A stretch of 7,110 nucleotides of DNA from Bacteroidales bacterium (GTDB lineage: Bacteria > Bacteroidota > Bacteroidia > Bacteroidales > VadinHA17), in contig JAKEGI010000286.1 in assembly GCA_022615595.1 (NCBI GenBank), positions 1 to 7,110 on the forward strand, in the 5' to 3' direction. Of the stretch, positions 1 to 6,815 are shown piece after piece. Both the position numbers and the translations under genes were made by a program. The stretch's first letter is position 1. Every line of letters begins with the position of its first letter. The notes below the pieces were generated by a model. The model had not been told where the DNA came from. It made no database searches and saw only the letters and a program-made list of their open reading frames with translations.

Positions 1-841
1 CGGTTGCATAGGGAATAGTATACCATGGAGTCAAGCTTTCTGAGTTTACAAGCATTGCAACGCCAAGACCAAGCAAAGCACCCCCTGCTGATGACCAGAT
101 GGTTGTCATACCCTGCCTGGGTGTCAGCTCTGCGTTTTTAAGCCACGCCTGACCTAGGAGGGCGCCAGACACAATTCCTGCTGCGGGACAAAGCAGTGCC
201 CATTGACCCAGATTACTCTCAACATCATCTTCTATAATATCAGATGCTATGAATGCACCTAAAAGTCCGTTCATGGTTGTCAGGGCAGTGATAGCCCTTA
301 CATCACCGCGGGTGAATAAGTCATTTTTGTTTATAGCATTTGCGGTCAGATATCCACCTGCACCACCTGCCAGGATAGACAATCCAATTATCCTCGGGTC
401 ATCCACGAAGGATCCAACTGTCAATGCACTCACAGCAGGTCCTATGCTGCCCCAATAACTTAGCATAGAGGCCTGCCCCTCGCTCCATGGTTTGCTCTTC
501 CCTAATGATTTGCCTGCAATGCCCATTCCAATGCTTGTCAGAGCCCCGGCACCGATCGCAATCTTGTATTTGTCATCATCCCCCAGGTTATCACCCATGA
601 TCAGTAATGATAATCCGAATCCGTGAGCCCAACCAATCAACTGCCCGTGTGTAGTAAGGGTAAGCTGATTTGCGGTTATCGGCATTCTTTCATTTAAAAG
701 CACAGGTACAAGAGCACCTACACCCGCAGCAACAATAGGAACACCCGCAATGGCAGCTTCACTGTCAGGTTCAATAATAGCTACGAGTGCTGTACCATAT
801 AAAAAGCTTTGAAATGTTGAGGAGACAACTCTTCTCCTGAA
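1..841 (-). other. Five tandem two-helix units within the unknown protein
   Basis: By eye the protein divides at residues 32-83, 84-148, 149-205, 206-268 and 269 to the edge. The last four units open with related wording: PITANQ, PWSEGQA, LFTRGD and ELTPRQG. Each then has a hydrophobic helix with spaced glycines (for example GSIGPAVSALTVG and GGALLGLGVAML), a short acidic or polar loop (GDDD, VDDP, EDDVES, NSES), and a second Gly-rich helix that in complete units ends near Lys, Arg or Asn. The first unit is the most diverged. The unit openers start at residues 86, 150, 207 and 270, so spacing is 57-64 residues. Alignment was manual and unscored. Confidence 0.55.
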
Positions 842-934
842 TAAAAGGTCATCCTGATTCTGTGCAGATGCGCTCCACACTGAAACAATAAGGAGAACTA
901 TCACCATTAATGAAGTCACAATTTTGTTTTTCAT
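1..934 (-). CDS. Secreted or membrane-associated repeat protein of unknown function (3' end cut by window edge)
   Basis: I do not recognise this family. The frame stays open from ATG at 934 to the window edge, giving 311 full codons with no stop, so the C-terminus is missing. Residues 1-24 look like a Sec signal peptide: a Lys-rich start (MKNK), a hydrophobic core at about 6-20, and an ASA|QN cleavage site after A24. The rest is rich in Gly, Ala and Leu and divides into about five units of 50-65 residues, each with two hydrophobic Gly-patterned helices around an acidic loop. The start is supported by the signal peptide and by a TATATTTG box about 65 bp upstream. The gene diverges from purA. 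A membrane or envelope location is inferred from the signal peptide and the helices; no catalytic motif is visible. Coding is well supported by frame length and signal peptide, but function is unknown. Confidence 0.85.
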   Translation of the reverse strand, partial: MKNKIVTSLMVIVLLIVSVWSASAQNQDDLLFRRRVVSSTFQSFLYGTALVAIIEPDSEAAIAGVPIVAAGVGALVPVLLNERMPITANQLTLTTHGQLIGWAHGFGLSLLIMGDNLGDDDKYKIAIGAGALTSIGMGIAGKSLGKSKPWSEGQASMLSYWGSIGPAVSALTVGSFVDDPRIIGLSILAGGAGGYLTANAINKNDLFTRGDVRAITALTTMNGLLGAFIASDIIEDDVESNLGQWALLCPAAGIVSGALLGQAWLKNAELTPRQGMTTIWSSAGGALLGLGVAMLVNSESLTPWYTIPYAT

Positions 935-999
935 TTTTTCAGGGTTTAGTTAATACCAATAATAAGGAGTAATAAGCTACTGAATATTAATACATTAAT

Positions 1000-1008
1000 C
1001 AAATATAG
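1000..1008 (-). promoter_or_regulatory. Candidate -7 promoter box for the unknown repeat protein
   Basis: Read on the minus strand this is CTATATTTG, a perfect match to the Bacteroidota -7 consensus TAnnTTTG. It would place the transcript start near 993 and leave a leader of about 60 nt. No good -33 TTTG lies at normal spacing. Just downstream, across the predicted start, are two copies of the self-complementary hexamer ATTAAT (986-991 and 994-999), which may be chance in AT-rich DNA. Confidence 0.5.
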
Positions 1009-1065
1009 CATTTATTCTTCATATTTATATAATGATTTGTAAACATCTTCCAGTGTTTATCAACT

Positions 1066-1075
1066 GCACATGTGC
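1066..1075. repeat. Perfect 10-bp palindrome in the purA upstream region
   Basis: GCACATGTGC is its own reverse complement and lies between the two divergent candidate promoters, 82 bp before the purA start. A small potential hairpin, TAAACA (1040-1045) with TGTTTA (1054-1059), lies just to its left. Either could be an operator. However, perfect 10-bp palindromes are expected several times by chance in 7 kb, so this is only a site to compare with orthologues. The rest of 935-1157 is AT-rich with no gene that I can support. Confidence 0.25.
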
Positions 1076-1087
1076 CACATCCTTCAC

Positions 1088-1116
1088 TTTGGTATGCCAG
1101 AATGATAAAAAATTTG
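1088..1116 (+). promoter_or_regulatory. Weak candidate promoter for purA
   Basis: TTTG at 1088-1091 could act as a -33 box and AAAATTTG at 1109-1116 as a -7 box with one mismatch to TAnnTTTG. The 17-bp gap is slightly short. The leader would be about 35 nt, similar to other genes here. The match is imperfect and the region is AT-rich. Confidence 0.3.
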
Positions 1117-1157
1117 TATCTTGTGCCGCTTAATAAATTCCATAGAAATTTTCTGAA

Positions 1158-2420
1158 ATGAATATTGATATTCTTCTGGGTCTCCAGTGGGGTGATGAGG
1201 GGAAGGGAAAAATAGTCGATGCCTTAACTCCTGAATATGATATAATTGCACGGTTCCAGGGAGGTCCGAATGCCGGGCATACAATAGAATTCAATAAAAC
1301 AAAGCATGTCCTTCACCTTATCCCTTCAGGCATCTTTCATGAAGGGAAAATAAATATTATTGGCAACGGGGTTGTACTTGATCCGGTGGTCTTCCGCCGT
1401 GAGGTTGAAAGTCTCGGCATTGATATCGGGACGGTACGCGGCAGACTGCTCATTTCACTGAAGGCACATCTGATTCTTCCGACCCACAAGTTTCTGGATG
1501 CAGCCCATGAAAACGCCCTGGGAGATTTCAAGATAGGATCAACACTGAGAGGTATCGGACCTGCATATACCGATAAGGCTGCACGCAGTGGTATAAGGGT
1601 CGGTGATCTTTTGAAAAAGAATTTCAGGGAGCTTTACAATGAACATGTCACTGAACACCTGAGAGCCCTGAAAGGCTACGGCCGGAGCTATGACCTTGTC
1701 GGTCTGGAGAATGAATGGTTTGAAGCGGCAGAGTTTCTCAAAGGATTCAAAACTGTAAATGCCGATTATTATATTGACAGGAGCCTTCGTGAAGGTCGTT
1801 GCGTTCTTGCTGAAGGGGCTCAGGGCACCATGCTTGACATTGATTTTGGCACCTATCCCTTTGTCACATCCTCAAATACTGTTGCAGCAGGCGCATGCAC
1901 CGGGCTGGGGATAGCCCCTTCACGAACGGGTGAGGTCTTCGGCATCTTCAAAGCATACTGCACCAGGGTCGGAAGCGGACCGTTCCCAACCGAGCTGAAC
2001 GATGAAAACGGCCAGCTCATGCGTGACCGCGGGAACGAATACGGCTCTACTACCGGGCGTCCGCGCCGATGCGGATGGCTTGACCTGCCTGCACTTAGAT
2101 ATGCCATCATGATCAATGGCGTTACACGCCTCTTTATGATGAAGGCAGATGTCCTGTCAGGTTTCAGTGAGATAGAGGTGTGCACCTCATATACCGTCAA
2201 TGGAGAAGAGGTCACCGAGCTTCCGTTTTGTCTGGCCGGCATTGAAAAGCTTAACTACCATACAATGGCCGGATGGAGCTGCGACATTACAGGCTGTAAA
2301 AACTGGGATGAACTACCTGAAGCTCTCAGGCATTATATAGAATTCATTGAAAAAGAGACAGGTGTGCCGGTCACAATAGTTTCCGTGGGGCCGGACAGGT
2401 CGGCAACGGTCTACAGGTAG
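1158..2420 (+). CDS. purA: Adenylosuccinate synthetase
   Basis: This cytoplasmic enzyme joins IMP and aspartate using GTP to form adenylosuccinate, the first committed step from IMP to AMP. The 420-residue product is full length for the family. The GTP-binding signature QWGDEGKGK at residues 10-18 contains catalytic Asp13, and NAGHT at 38-42 contains catalytic His41. The IMP-binding region is GIGPAYTDKAAR (132-143). Further conserved segments are EGAQGTMLDID (219-229), TYPFVTSSN (232-240), the Arg-rich loop STTGRPRRCGWLD (297-309), KADVL (339-343, guanine recognition) and the C-terminal GPDRSATV (411-418). The start is fixed because the signature begins at the normal distance from this Met; no strong ribosome-binding site precedes it. 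It runs alone on the plus strand, divergent from the unknown repeat protein and converging on the SPOR gene with 3 bp between stops. No essential residue appears to be missing. Confidence 0.98.
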   Translation: MNIDILLGLQWGDEGKGKIVDALTPEYDIIARFQGGPNAGHTIEFNKTKHVLHLIPSGIFHEGKINIIGNGVVLDPVVFRREVESLGIDIGTVRGRLLISLKAHLILPTHKFLDAAHENALGDFKIGSTLRGIGPAYTDKAARSGIRVGDLLKKNFRELYNEHVTEHLRALKGYGRSYDLVGLENEWFEAAEFLKGFKTVNADYYIDRSLREGRCVLAEGAQGTMLDIDFGTYPFVTSSNTVAAGACTGLGIAPSRTGEVFGIFKAYCTRVGSGPFPTELNDENGQLMRDRGNEYGSTTGRPRRCGWLDLPALRYAIMINGVTRLFMMKADVLSGFSEIEVCTSYTVNGEEVTELPFCLAGIEKLNYHTMAGWSCDITGCKNWDELPEALRHYIEFIEKETGVPVTIVSVGPDRSATVYR

Positions 2421-2442
2421 TGATCATTCCATCCTGTAAACC
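2408..2442. terminator. Possible bidirectional stem-loop between convergent genes
   Basis: TACAGG (2412-2417) pairs with CCTGTA (2433-2438). After one C/A mismatch, GGT (2408-2410) pairs with ACC (2440-2442), leaving a 15-nt loop. Both stop codons, purA TAG at 2418-2420 and the SPOR gene TGA read from 2426, lie in the loop, so one hairpin could serve both transcripts. There is no T-tract on either side, so intrinsic termination is uncertain. Confidence 0.3.
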
Positions 2443-2888
2443 CAGGCATCACCGTTAATGTTGTTCTGTATATCCTCCAGTGCATTATAGGCTTCACGAA
2501 GAGTTGCGAAGGAATTGGCTGACACAAGACGCCACCTTCCGCCATCCATCTCAACTAATCTTGCATTGTAGCCAATCTCGGTTATATGCCTGAGCCAATG
2601 ATCTGCATATTCAGGTGTAAGAAAGCTTCCGACAATGACATGATACAATGAGCGTTCGAGAGCCTCCTGCTCAGCCTGCCTGGCAAGTTCAGCCTGGCGT
2701 TGCTGCTCGAGTGCAGCCTGTTCATTGGCAACGCGGATAGAATCGGCTACCCTGAAAGCCTCCTGTTGCTGCCTGAGCGCCTCAGCCTCCCTGGCCTTCT
2801 TCCCGAAAGGATTGATGCTCTTTGCAAAGTCACATGAGGGCGTCAGAAGCACCATCCCTGCCAGCAAAACCATAAACAATTTCTTCAT
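2424..2888 (-). CDS. Small SPOR-domain lipoprotein
   Basis: The 154-residue protein starts with a lipoprotein-type signal (MKKLFMVLLAGMVLLTPSC), with the likely lipidated Cys at residue 19. Residues about 30-80 are a charged, Gln/Glu/Ala-rich helix that is probably a coiled coil. Residues 81-154 form one SPOR domain, beginning YHVIVGSF, with WRLVSANSF in the middle and ending DAWVYRM. SPOR domains bind denuded peptidoglycan glycan strands, often at the division septum, so I infer a periplasmic protein anchored in the outer membrane. The start at 2888 is preferred because it gives a clean lipoprotein signal; the frame stays open to an ATG at 2981, but that 31-residue extension would bury the signal. 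It diverges from the acyl-CoA synthetase gene. The lipobox TPSC is loose at -2 (Pro), so lipidation is likely but not certain. Confidence 0.9.
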   Translation of the reverse strand: MKKLFMVLLAGMVLLTPSCDFAKSINPFGKKAREAEALRQQQEAFRVADSIRVANEQAALEQQRQAELARQAEQEALERSLYHVIVGSFLTPEYADHWLRHITEIGYNARLVEMDGGRWRLVSANSFATLREAYNALEDIQNNINGDAWVYRME

Positions 2889-2917
2889 AAATGCCAGTTT
2901 TTCATGGTTATAAACGA

Positions 2918-2925
2918 TAAAGATA
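2918..2925 (-). promoter_or_regulatory. Weak candidate -7 box for the SPOR lipoprotein gene
   Basis: On the minus strand this reads TATCTTTA, one mismatch from TAnnTTTG. GTTG (forward 2946-2949), 20 bp further upstream, could be a degenerate -33 box. The predicted leader is about 24 nt. Confidence 0.25.
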
Positions 2926-2987
2926 TGAAATGAATTGTGAAAATACAACGAAAATGCAACTTTCAATGTCGTTCTTCTCAATTCTTC

Positions 2988-2996
2988 CTATATTAG
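2988..2996 (+). promoter_or_regulatory. Candidate -7 box for the acyl-CoA synthetase gene
   Basis: CTATATTAG differs at one base from CTATATTTG, the box seen before the unknown gene and pepD in this window. It would give a leader of about 26 nt. No clear -33 TTTG is present at the expected distance. Confidence 0.35.
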
Positions 2997-3028
2997 AATT
3001 CCATTTAACAAGATAAAATCAAGATCAG

Positions 3029-4942
3029 ATGAAATCACTTATACAGTTCTTCGAAGAGAATGTCGAGAAATTCCCAACCAATATCTACCTCTGGGAGAAG
3101 CCTCAGGAAAAGTACGAGGGGGCCACATACCAGGAGGTAAGGCGCCAGGTACTTGAGTTCGGCGCCGGGTTGATGCAGATGGGTGTGAGAAAAGGCGATC
3201 GCATAAGCCTGTTGTCTGAAGGCAGAAACAGCTGGGTCGTAGGTGAGATGGGAGTCTTGTATGCAGGAGCAATCAATGTGCCCCTCTCTGTGAAACTTAA
3301 CCCGGAAGAGATAAAATTCCGGCTGAACCACTCCGGGTCAAAGATGATAATAACCTCGAGCGGACAGGCCCCCAAGGTTCTGGAGATAATAGGACAGTGC
3401 CCCCAGGTGGAAAAGGTTATTTTCATGGACCCGAGGGAAGAGTATTCTGAAAGCGAGATCCATTTCAATGAGGTAAGAAAAACCGGAAGAGAGTGGCTCG
3501 AGAATCCAGTCAACAGAAAGGCATTTGAGGAATTAACCTCATCAATATCACCTTCCGATTTTGCAAATATCTGCTATACCTCCGGTACTACTGCCGACCC
3601 GAAAGGCATCATCCTGACTCATGGAAACTATGTTACAAACGTGTACCAGTCATATAGCCTGATGGATATCCCTCAGCACTTCAAGACCCTTCTGATACTT
3701 CCGTGGGACCACTCTTTTGCTCATACCGCAGGAATATATGCATTCATGGGTAAAGGGGCCAGCATAGCCTCTGTCAAGATTGGTAAGACACCCATGGAGA
3801 GCCTGCGCAATATACCAATATGCATGAAAGAGATAAGGCCTAATCTACTGATGAGTGTTCCGGCCCTTGCAAAGAATTTCAGAAAGAATATTGAAAAAGG
3901 CATTAAGGAAAAAGGGAAAGTCACAGAAGCGCTGGTCAACTTTGCCTTAAAGATGGCTTACTCCTACAACAAAGAGGGATACAACAAGGGTGAGGGGCTG
4001 CAGAAACTTAAGAAACCCCTGCTGAACCTCTTTGACAAAATTCTCTTCTCCAGGATAAGGGAGGTTTTCGGCGGTGAGCTTGAGTTTTTCATTGGCGGAG
4101 GCGCCCTTCTTGATATCGAGCTCCAGCGGTTTTTCTACGCAATAGGCGTTCCGATGTTCCAGGGTTACGGTCTCTCCGAAGCGGCTCCTATAATCTCATC
4201 AAACTCCCTTGCCAGGCACAAGCTCGGATCATCAGGCTATCTCGTCAAGAACCTCGACCTGAAGGTAATTGATGAAGATGGAAAGGCACTCCCCGCAGGA
4301 GAGAAGGGTGAGATCATCATCAGGGGAGGAAATGTCATGCACGGCTACTGGAAAAACGAGAGTGCCACCAGGGAGGCCCTGAAGGATGGATGGCTCCATA
4401 CAGGAGACATGGGATACATCTCTGAAGACGGTTATCTTTATGTTATGGGACGTTTCAAGAGCCTCCTCATCGCTGACGACGGCGAAAAGTTCAGTCCTGA
4501 AGGTATAGAAGAAGCATTCAGCGAGCAGTCAAAATATATAGACCAGTGCATGCTTTACAATAATCAGCGGTCATATACTGTGGCACTGATAGTGCCTAAC
4601 CAGCATGCGCTCAAACTCTATCTCGAAAGCCGTAACCTGTCAGCCTCTACCGAGGAGGGTAAGCGTGCTGTACTTAACCTGATCGAGGGGGAGGTAAGTG
4701 AGTATCGCATCAATGGCAAATTCGGCCATATGTTCCCGCACCGCTGGCTGCCTGTCGCTCTCGGAATACTCAATGAGAGCTTCAACGAGGAGAACGGAAT
4801 GATGAACTCAACCATGAAGATAGTAAGAGGAAAGGTGACAGAACGTTACCAGGACTTCATCGAGTGGCTCTATACACCGATGGGAAAGATCATCTATAAC
4901 GAACGCAACATGGAAGAGGTCGAGAAGATGAAGCTCGGCTGA
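3029..4942 (+). CDS. AMP-forming long-chain acyl-CoA synthetase
   Basis: This member of the acyl-adenylate-forming (ANL) superfamily probably activates long-chain fatty acids with ATP and CoA through an acyl-AMP intermediate, for lipid synthesis or oxidation. At 637 residues it has the usual length. Visible motifs are the ATP-grasping loop YTSGTTADPKG (183-193), the long-chain-type segment VFGGELEFFIGGGALLDIEL, YGLSE (380-384), TGD with Asp460 that binds ribose, the hinge GRFK (474-477), GEKFSPEGIEE (from 485), and a C-terminal TMKIVRGK with Lys597 as the likely adenylation lysine. The long insert between the P-loop and YGLSE supports a long-chain rather than acetyl-CoA type. Two motif positions depart from consensus: Ala189 where Gly or Ser is expected, and Ser383 in place of Thr in YGxTE. 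The start matches a typical N-terminus (MKSLIQFFEENVEKFP). It converges on the HD gene with 12 bp between them. Chain length cannot be read from the sequence. Confidence 0.93.
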   Translation: MKSLIQFFEENVEKFPTNIYLWEKPQEKYEGATYQEVRRQVLEFGAGLMQMGVRKGDRISLLSEGRNSWVVGEMGVLYAGAINVPLSVKLNPEEIKFRLNHSGSKMIITSSGQAPKVLEIIGQCPQVEKVIFMDPREEYSESEIHFNEVRKTGREWLENPVNRKAFEELTSSISPSDFANICYTSGTTADPKGIILTHGNYVTNVYQSYSLMDIPQHFKTLLILPWDHSFAHTAGIYAFMGKGASIASVKIGKTPMESLRNIPICMKEIRPNLLMSVPALAKNFRKNIEKGIKEKGKVTEALVNFALKMAYSYNKEGYNKGEGLQKLKKPLLNLFDKILFSRIREVFGGELEFFIGGGALLDIELQRFFYAIGVPMFQGYGLSEAAPIISSNSLARHKLGSSGYLVKNLDLKVIDEDGKALPAGEKGEIIIRGGNVMHGYWKNESATREALKDGWLHTGDMGYISEDGYLYVMGRFKSLLIADDGEKFSPEGIEEAFSEQSKYIDQCMLYNNQRSYTVALIVPNQHALKLYLESRNLSASTEEGKRAVLNLIEGEVSEYRINGKFGHMFPHRWLPVALGILNESFNEENGMMNSTMKIVRGKVTERYQDFIEWLYTPMGKIIYNERNMEEVEKMKLG

Positions 4943-4954
4943 AATATCTGAATC

Positions 4955-5506
4955 TTAAAAAGTCAGTCTGCTCTTGAACGGCAGGAAGGTCATGAAGTCT
5001 GCATGATGCACTATGTATGCTTCCGTAGTGCGTTTTACCAGGTCACCTTCATGGGCATGAGCTGCAATAATATGGCATACTTCAGGAGGCACACCGCACT
5101 CCTCCGCCAGGCTGACACCTGAGAAGGGGTGCCTCAGATACTGTCCGTATCTGCCCTGTACAGCCTTGCCCTGAGCATCAAGCTCATATTCGAGCATCTT
5201 GCCAACGTCAGCGAGTATGGCACCGGCAATAAGAACATCCATGTTCACAGGTAGGTCGTCCCGGAAGAAGAGATTCATCTTCTCCCCTGCCTCGCGTGCT
5301 ATATGCACAACACACCGTTTATGATCCATGAATGTGACTCTGAGATCCGGGCCACAAAGCAGGGTAAAGGGTATACGATTCAGGTCATCAGCCTTGAGCA
5401 CACTTCTCTCAAGCGCAAGTTCCCATGTAATGGCAGTCTTTTCTCTCAGGTCAGGATCCTTTATCCATTCCAGCTCAGGCCATAATCTCTTTATCTCTTC
5501 TGTCAT
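4955..5506 (-). CDS. HD-fold protein with an altered HD motif
   Basis: The 183-residue protein resembles HD-domain metal-dependent phosphohydrolases. The pattern is visible as His68 (in VVHIA), AGAILADVGK (94-103), His126 (RHPFSG), IIAAHAHEG (147-154) and IVHHAD (165-170). In a standard protein the second site reads LHDIGK; here it is LADVGK, so the signature His is Ala99 while Asp100 remains. Metal binding may be altered, or another of the many histidines (62, 145, 150, 152, 167, 168) may substitute. The N-terminal 60 residues contain WPELEWIKD and look like a separate helical cap. No signal peptide, so cytoplasmic. ATG at 5506 lies 6 bp after the dehydrogenase stop, so the two genes are almost certainly cotranscribed and perhaps functionally linked. 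The substrate is unknown; a nucleotide or phosphoester is only a family-based guess. Confidence 0.85.
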   Translation of the reverse strand: MTEEIKRLWPELEWIKDPDLREKTAITWELALERSVLKADDLNRIPFTLLCGPDLRVTFMDHKRCVVHIAREAGEKMNLFFRDDLPVNMDVLIAGAILADVGKMLEYELDAQGKAVQGRYGQYLRHPFSGVSLAEECGVPPEVCHIIAAHAHEGDLVKRTTEAYIVHHADFMTFLPFKSRLTF

Positions 5507-5512
5507 GGCGAA

Positions 5513-6709
5513 TTATTTTAGTTTTGCGATGATGGCATCCGTCATTGCTGTCGTTGAAGCGGCACCCATCCCTGTAACATCAGGTTTGCCGGTTAACTTC
5601 ATCATATCGTACGTCTTCACCCTGCCCTCCTCAATGACATCTGCAATGGCTTTGCGGATACGCTCTGCAATCGCCTTCTCATCTATATAATCGAGCATCA
5701 TGCAGGCAGACTCAATCATTGCCACAGGGTTGACTATAGAAACTTCATAGCCCGCGTACTTGGGTGCTGAACCGTGTGTTGGCTCAAACACCCCTATCCC
5801 ATCTTCCGAGAACTGAGCACTGCATGCAAAACCCAGCCCGCCGATCAGCCCGGCAAATGCATCAGATACTATGTCACCGAACATGTTGCCTGCAACAATT
5901 ACCCCATATTCCTCCGGGTTCTTTGTCAGCCACATCATCTGAGCATCAATATTTGTGTTCCAGAGCTGAACACCCGGGAAATCCTTTTTCTGCATCTCTT
6001 TGGCTATCTTCCACATAAGACCTGATGTCTCACGAATGACATTGGGCTTTTCGCAGACGGTGACTGACTTGTAACCCCATTTCAAGGCATATTCAAATGC
6101 TGCCCTCACAATCCTTTCAGTGTACTTCCATGTAAATATCCTGGTTGAAACTGCCAGTTCTTCTTTCGGGCACCATCCAAAATTCTCACGGAACTTCGGG
6201 TGAGTCATCAGGGCATCATAAACCTGCTGCGGCGGGTTTGACCATTCGACACCACCATACAGGCCTTCCGTGTTCTGCCTGAAGATTACGACATCGACCA
6301 TCGGTTCCTCAGGAGTGCCATCCTTGCCGCGACGTATGAAGTTAAGAGGGTTGCCCTTATAGCTGCGGCACGGCCTGACGCATATGTCAAGACCGAAATG
6401 CTGTCTTAACCCTACAATCGGGCTGCTGTAATTAAATCCTTTGCCCTGGAGTTCCGGTGCAAGCTCCGCAACTGCCTCATCTTTGGGCTTTGATGTTATC
6501 GCACCAAACAGGGCGATCTTATGCTTTGCAATAAGATCAATGGTTCTCTGTGGAAGCGGATTGCCTTCCTTGCACCAGAAATCCCATCCGATATCACCAT
6601 AAATATACTCTGCATCAAAGCCTGCAGCATCAAGAACACGAACAGCCTCTTTCAAAACCACTGCGCCAATGCCGTCACCCGGAAGCGCAACTATCGTACG
6701 TCTAGCCAT
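5513..6709 (-). CDS. Isocitrate/isopropylmalate-family dehydrogenase, substrate uncertain
   Basis: This 398-residue enzyme belongs to the NAD(P)- and metal-dependent beta-decarboxylating dehydrogenases. It shows GDGIG (11-15), substrate-binding arginines at 102, 112 and 144 (in FRQNTEG), catalytic Tyr151 and Lys221 (EKPNV), metal ligands Asp255, Asp279 and Asp283 (NMFGDIVSD), and the cofactor loop FEPTHGSAPKYAG (308-320). Specificity signals are mixed. Ser96-Pro-Ile-Val-Gly-Leu-Arg resembles the SPIVALR wording I recall from fungal homoisocitrate dehydrogenases and keeps a Ser at the position of isocitrate dehydrogenase Ser113. Lys317-Tyr318 match the NADP-determining pair of E. coli isocitrate dehydrogenase, where isopropylmalate enzymes have Asp-Ile. 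No leucine or citrate-cycle genes are nearby. ATG at 6709 gives the standard N-terminus (MARRTIVALPGDG). It leads the operon with the HD gene and diverges from pepD. Family is certain; isocitrate, homoisocitrate, isopropylmalate or another 2-hydroxyacid remains open. Confidence 0.92.
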   Translation of the reverse strand: MARRTIVALPGDGIGAVVLKEAVRVLDAAGFDAEYIYGDIGWDFWCKEGNPLPQRTIDLIAKHKIALFGAITSKPKDEAVAELAPELQGKGFNYSSPIVGLRQHFGLDICVRPCRSYKGNPLNFIRRGKDGTPEEPMVDVVIFRQNTEGLYGGVEWSNPPQQVYDALMTHPKFRENFGWCPKEELAVSTRIFTWKYTERIVRAAFEYALKWGYKSVTVCEKPNVIRETSGLMWKIAKEMQKKDFPGVQLWNTNIDAQMMWLTKNPEEYGVIVAGNMFGDIVSDAFAGLIGGLGFACSAQFSEDGIGVFEPTHGSAPKYAGYEVSIVNPVAMIESACMMLDYIDEKAIAERIRKAIADVIEEGRVKTYDMMKLTGKPDVTGMGAASTTAMTDAIIAKLK

Positions 6710-6740
6710 ATATCACAGTTTATTTATTTGTTACACGGTA

Positions 6741-6749
6741 AAAATATAG
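6741..6749 (-). promoter_or_regulatory. Candidate -7 box for the dehydrogenase/HD operon
   Basis: On the minus strand this reads CTATATTTT, one mismatch from CTATATTTG. The predicted leader is about 26 nt before the ATG at 6709. No clear -33 TTTG lies at normal spacing. Confidence 0.4.
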
Positions 6750-6815
6750 TTTTATTTGTGTTAAAAAAAAGACTTTCAACAGATAAAATCTCATCCCGGT
6801 TGCATGGGAAAAAAA

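Noticed and set aside
249..458. Small plus-strand open frame, 69 codons
   Set aside because: It lies inside the minus-strand unknown gene, which has a signal peptide and a longer continuous frame. Its product shows no recognisable motif.
1853..2242. Minus-strand frame of 129 codons
   Set aside because: It is antisense to conserved purA motifs and gives a low-complexity Ser/Pro/Arg-rich product typical of shadow frames.
2889..2981. Upstream extension of the SPOR protein by 31 residues
   Set aside because: The frame is open, but the added residues would place the lipoprotein signal internally. The start at 2888 fits far better.
3035..3513. Three overlapping minus-strand frames of 77-136 codons
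   Set aside because: All are antisense to the start of the acyl-CoA synthetase and have no recognisable domain.
5328..5690. Plus-strand frame of 120 codons across the HD/dehydrogenase junction
   Set aside because: It is antisense to two well-supported genes, and its Ser/Ala-rich hydrophobic wording follows from their reverse complement.
1..6805. Shared 9-mer CGGTTGCAT at 1-9 and 6797-6805
   Set aside because: The match is short, lies in unrelated contexts (coding and intergenic), and has no flanking similarity that would suggest an attachment site or insertion boundary.
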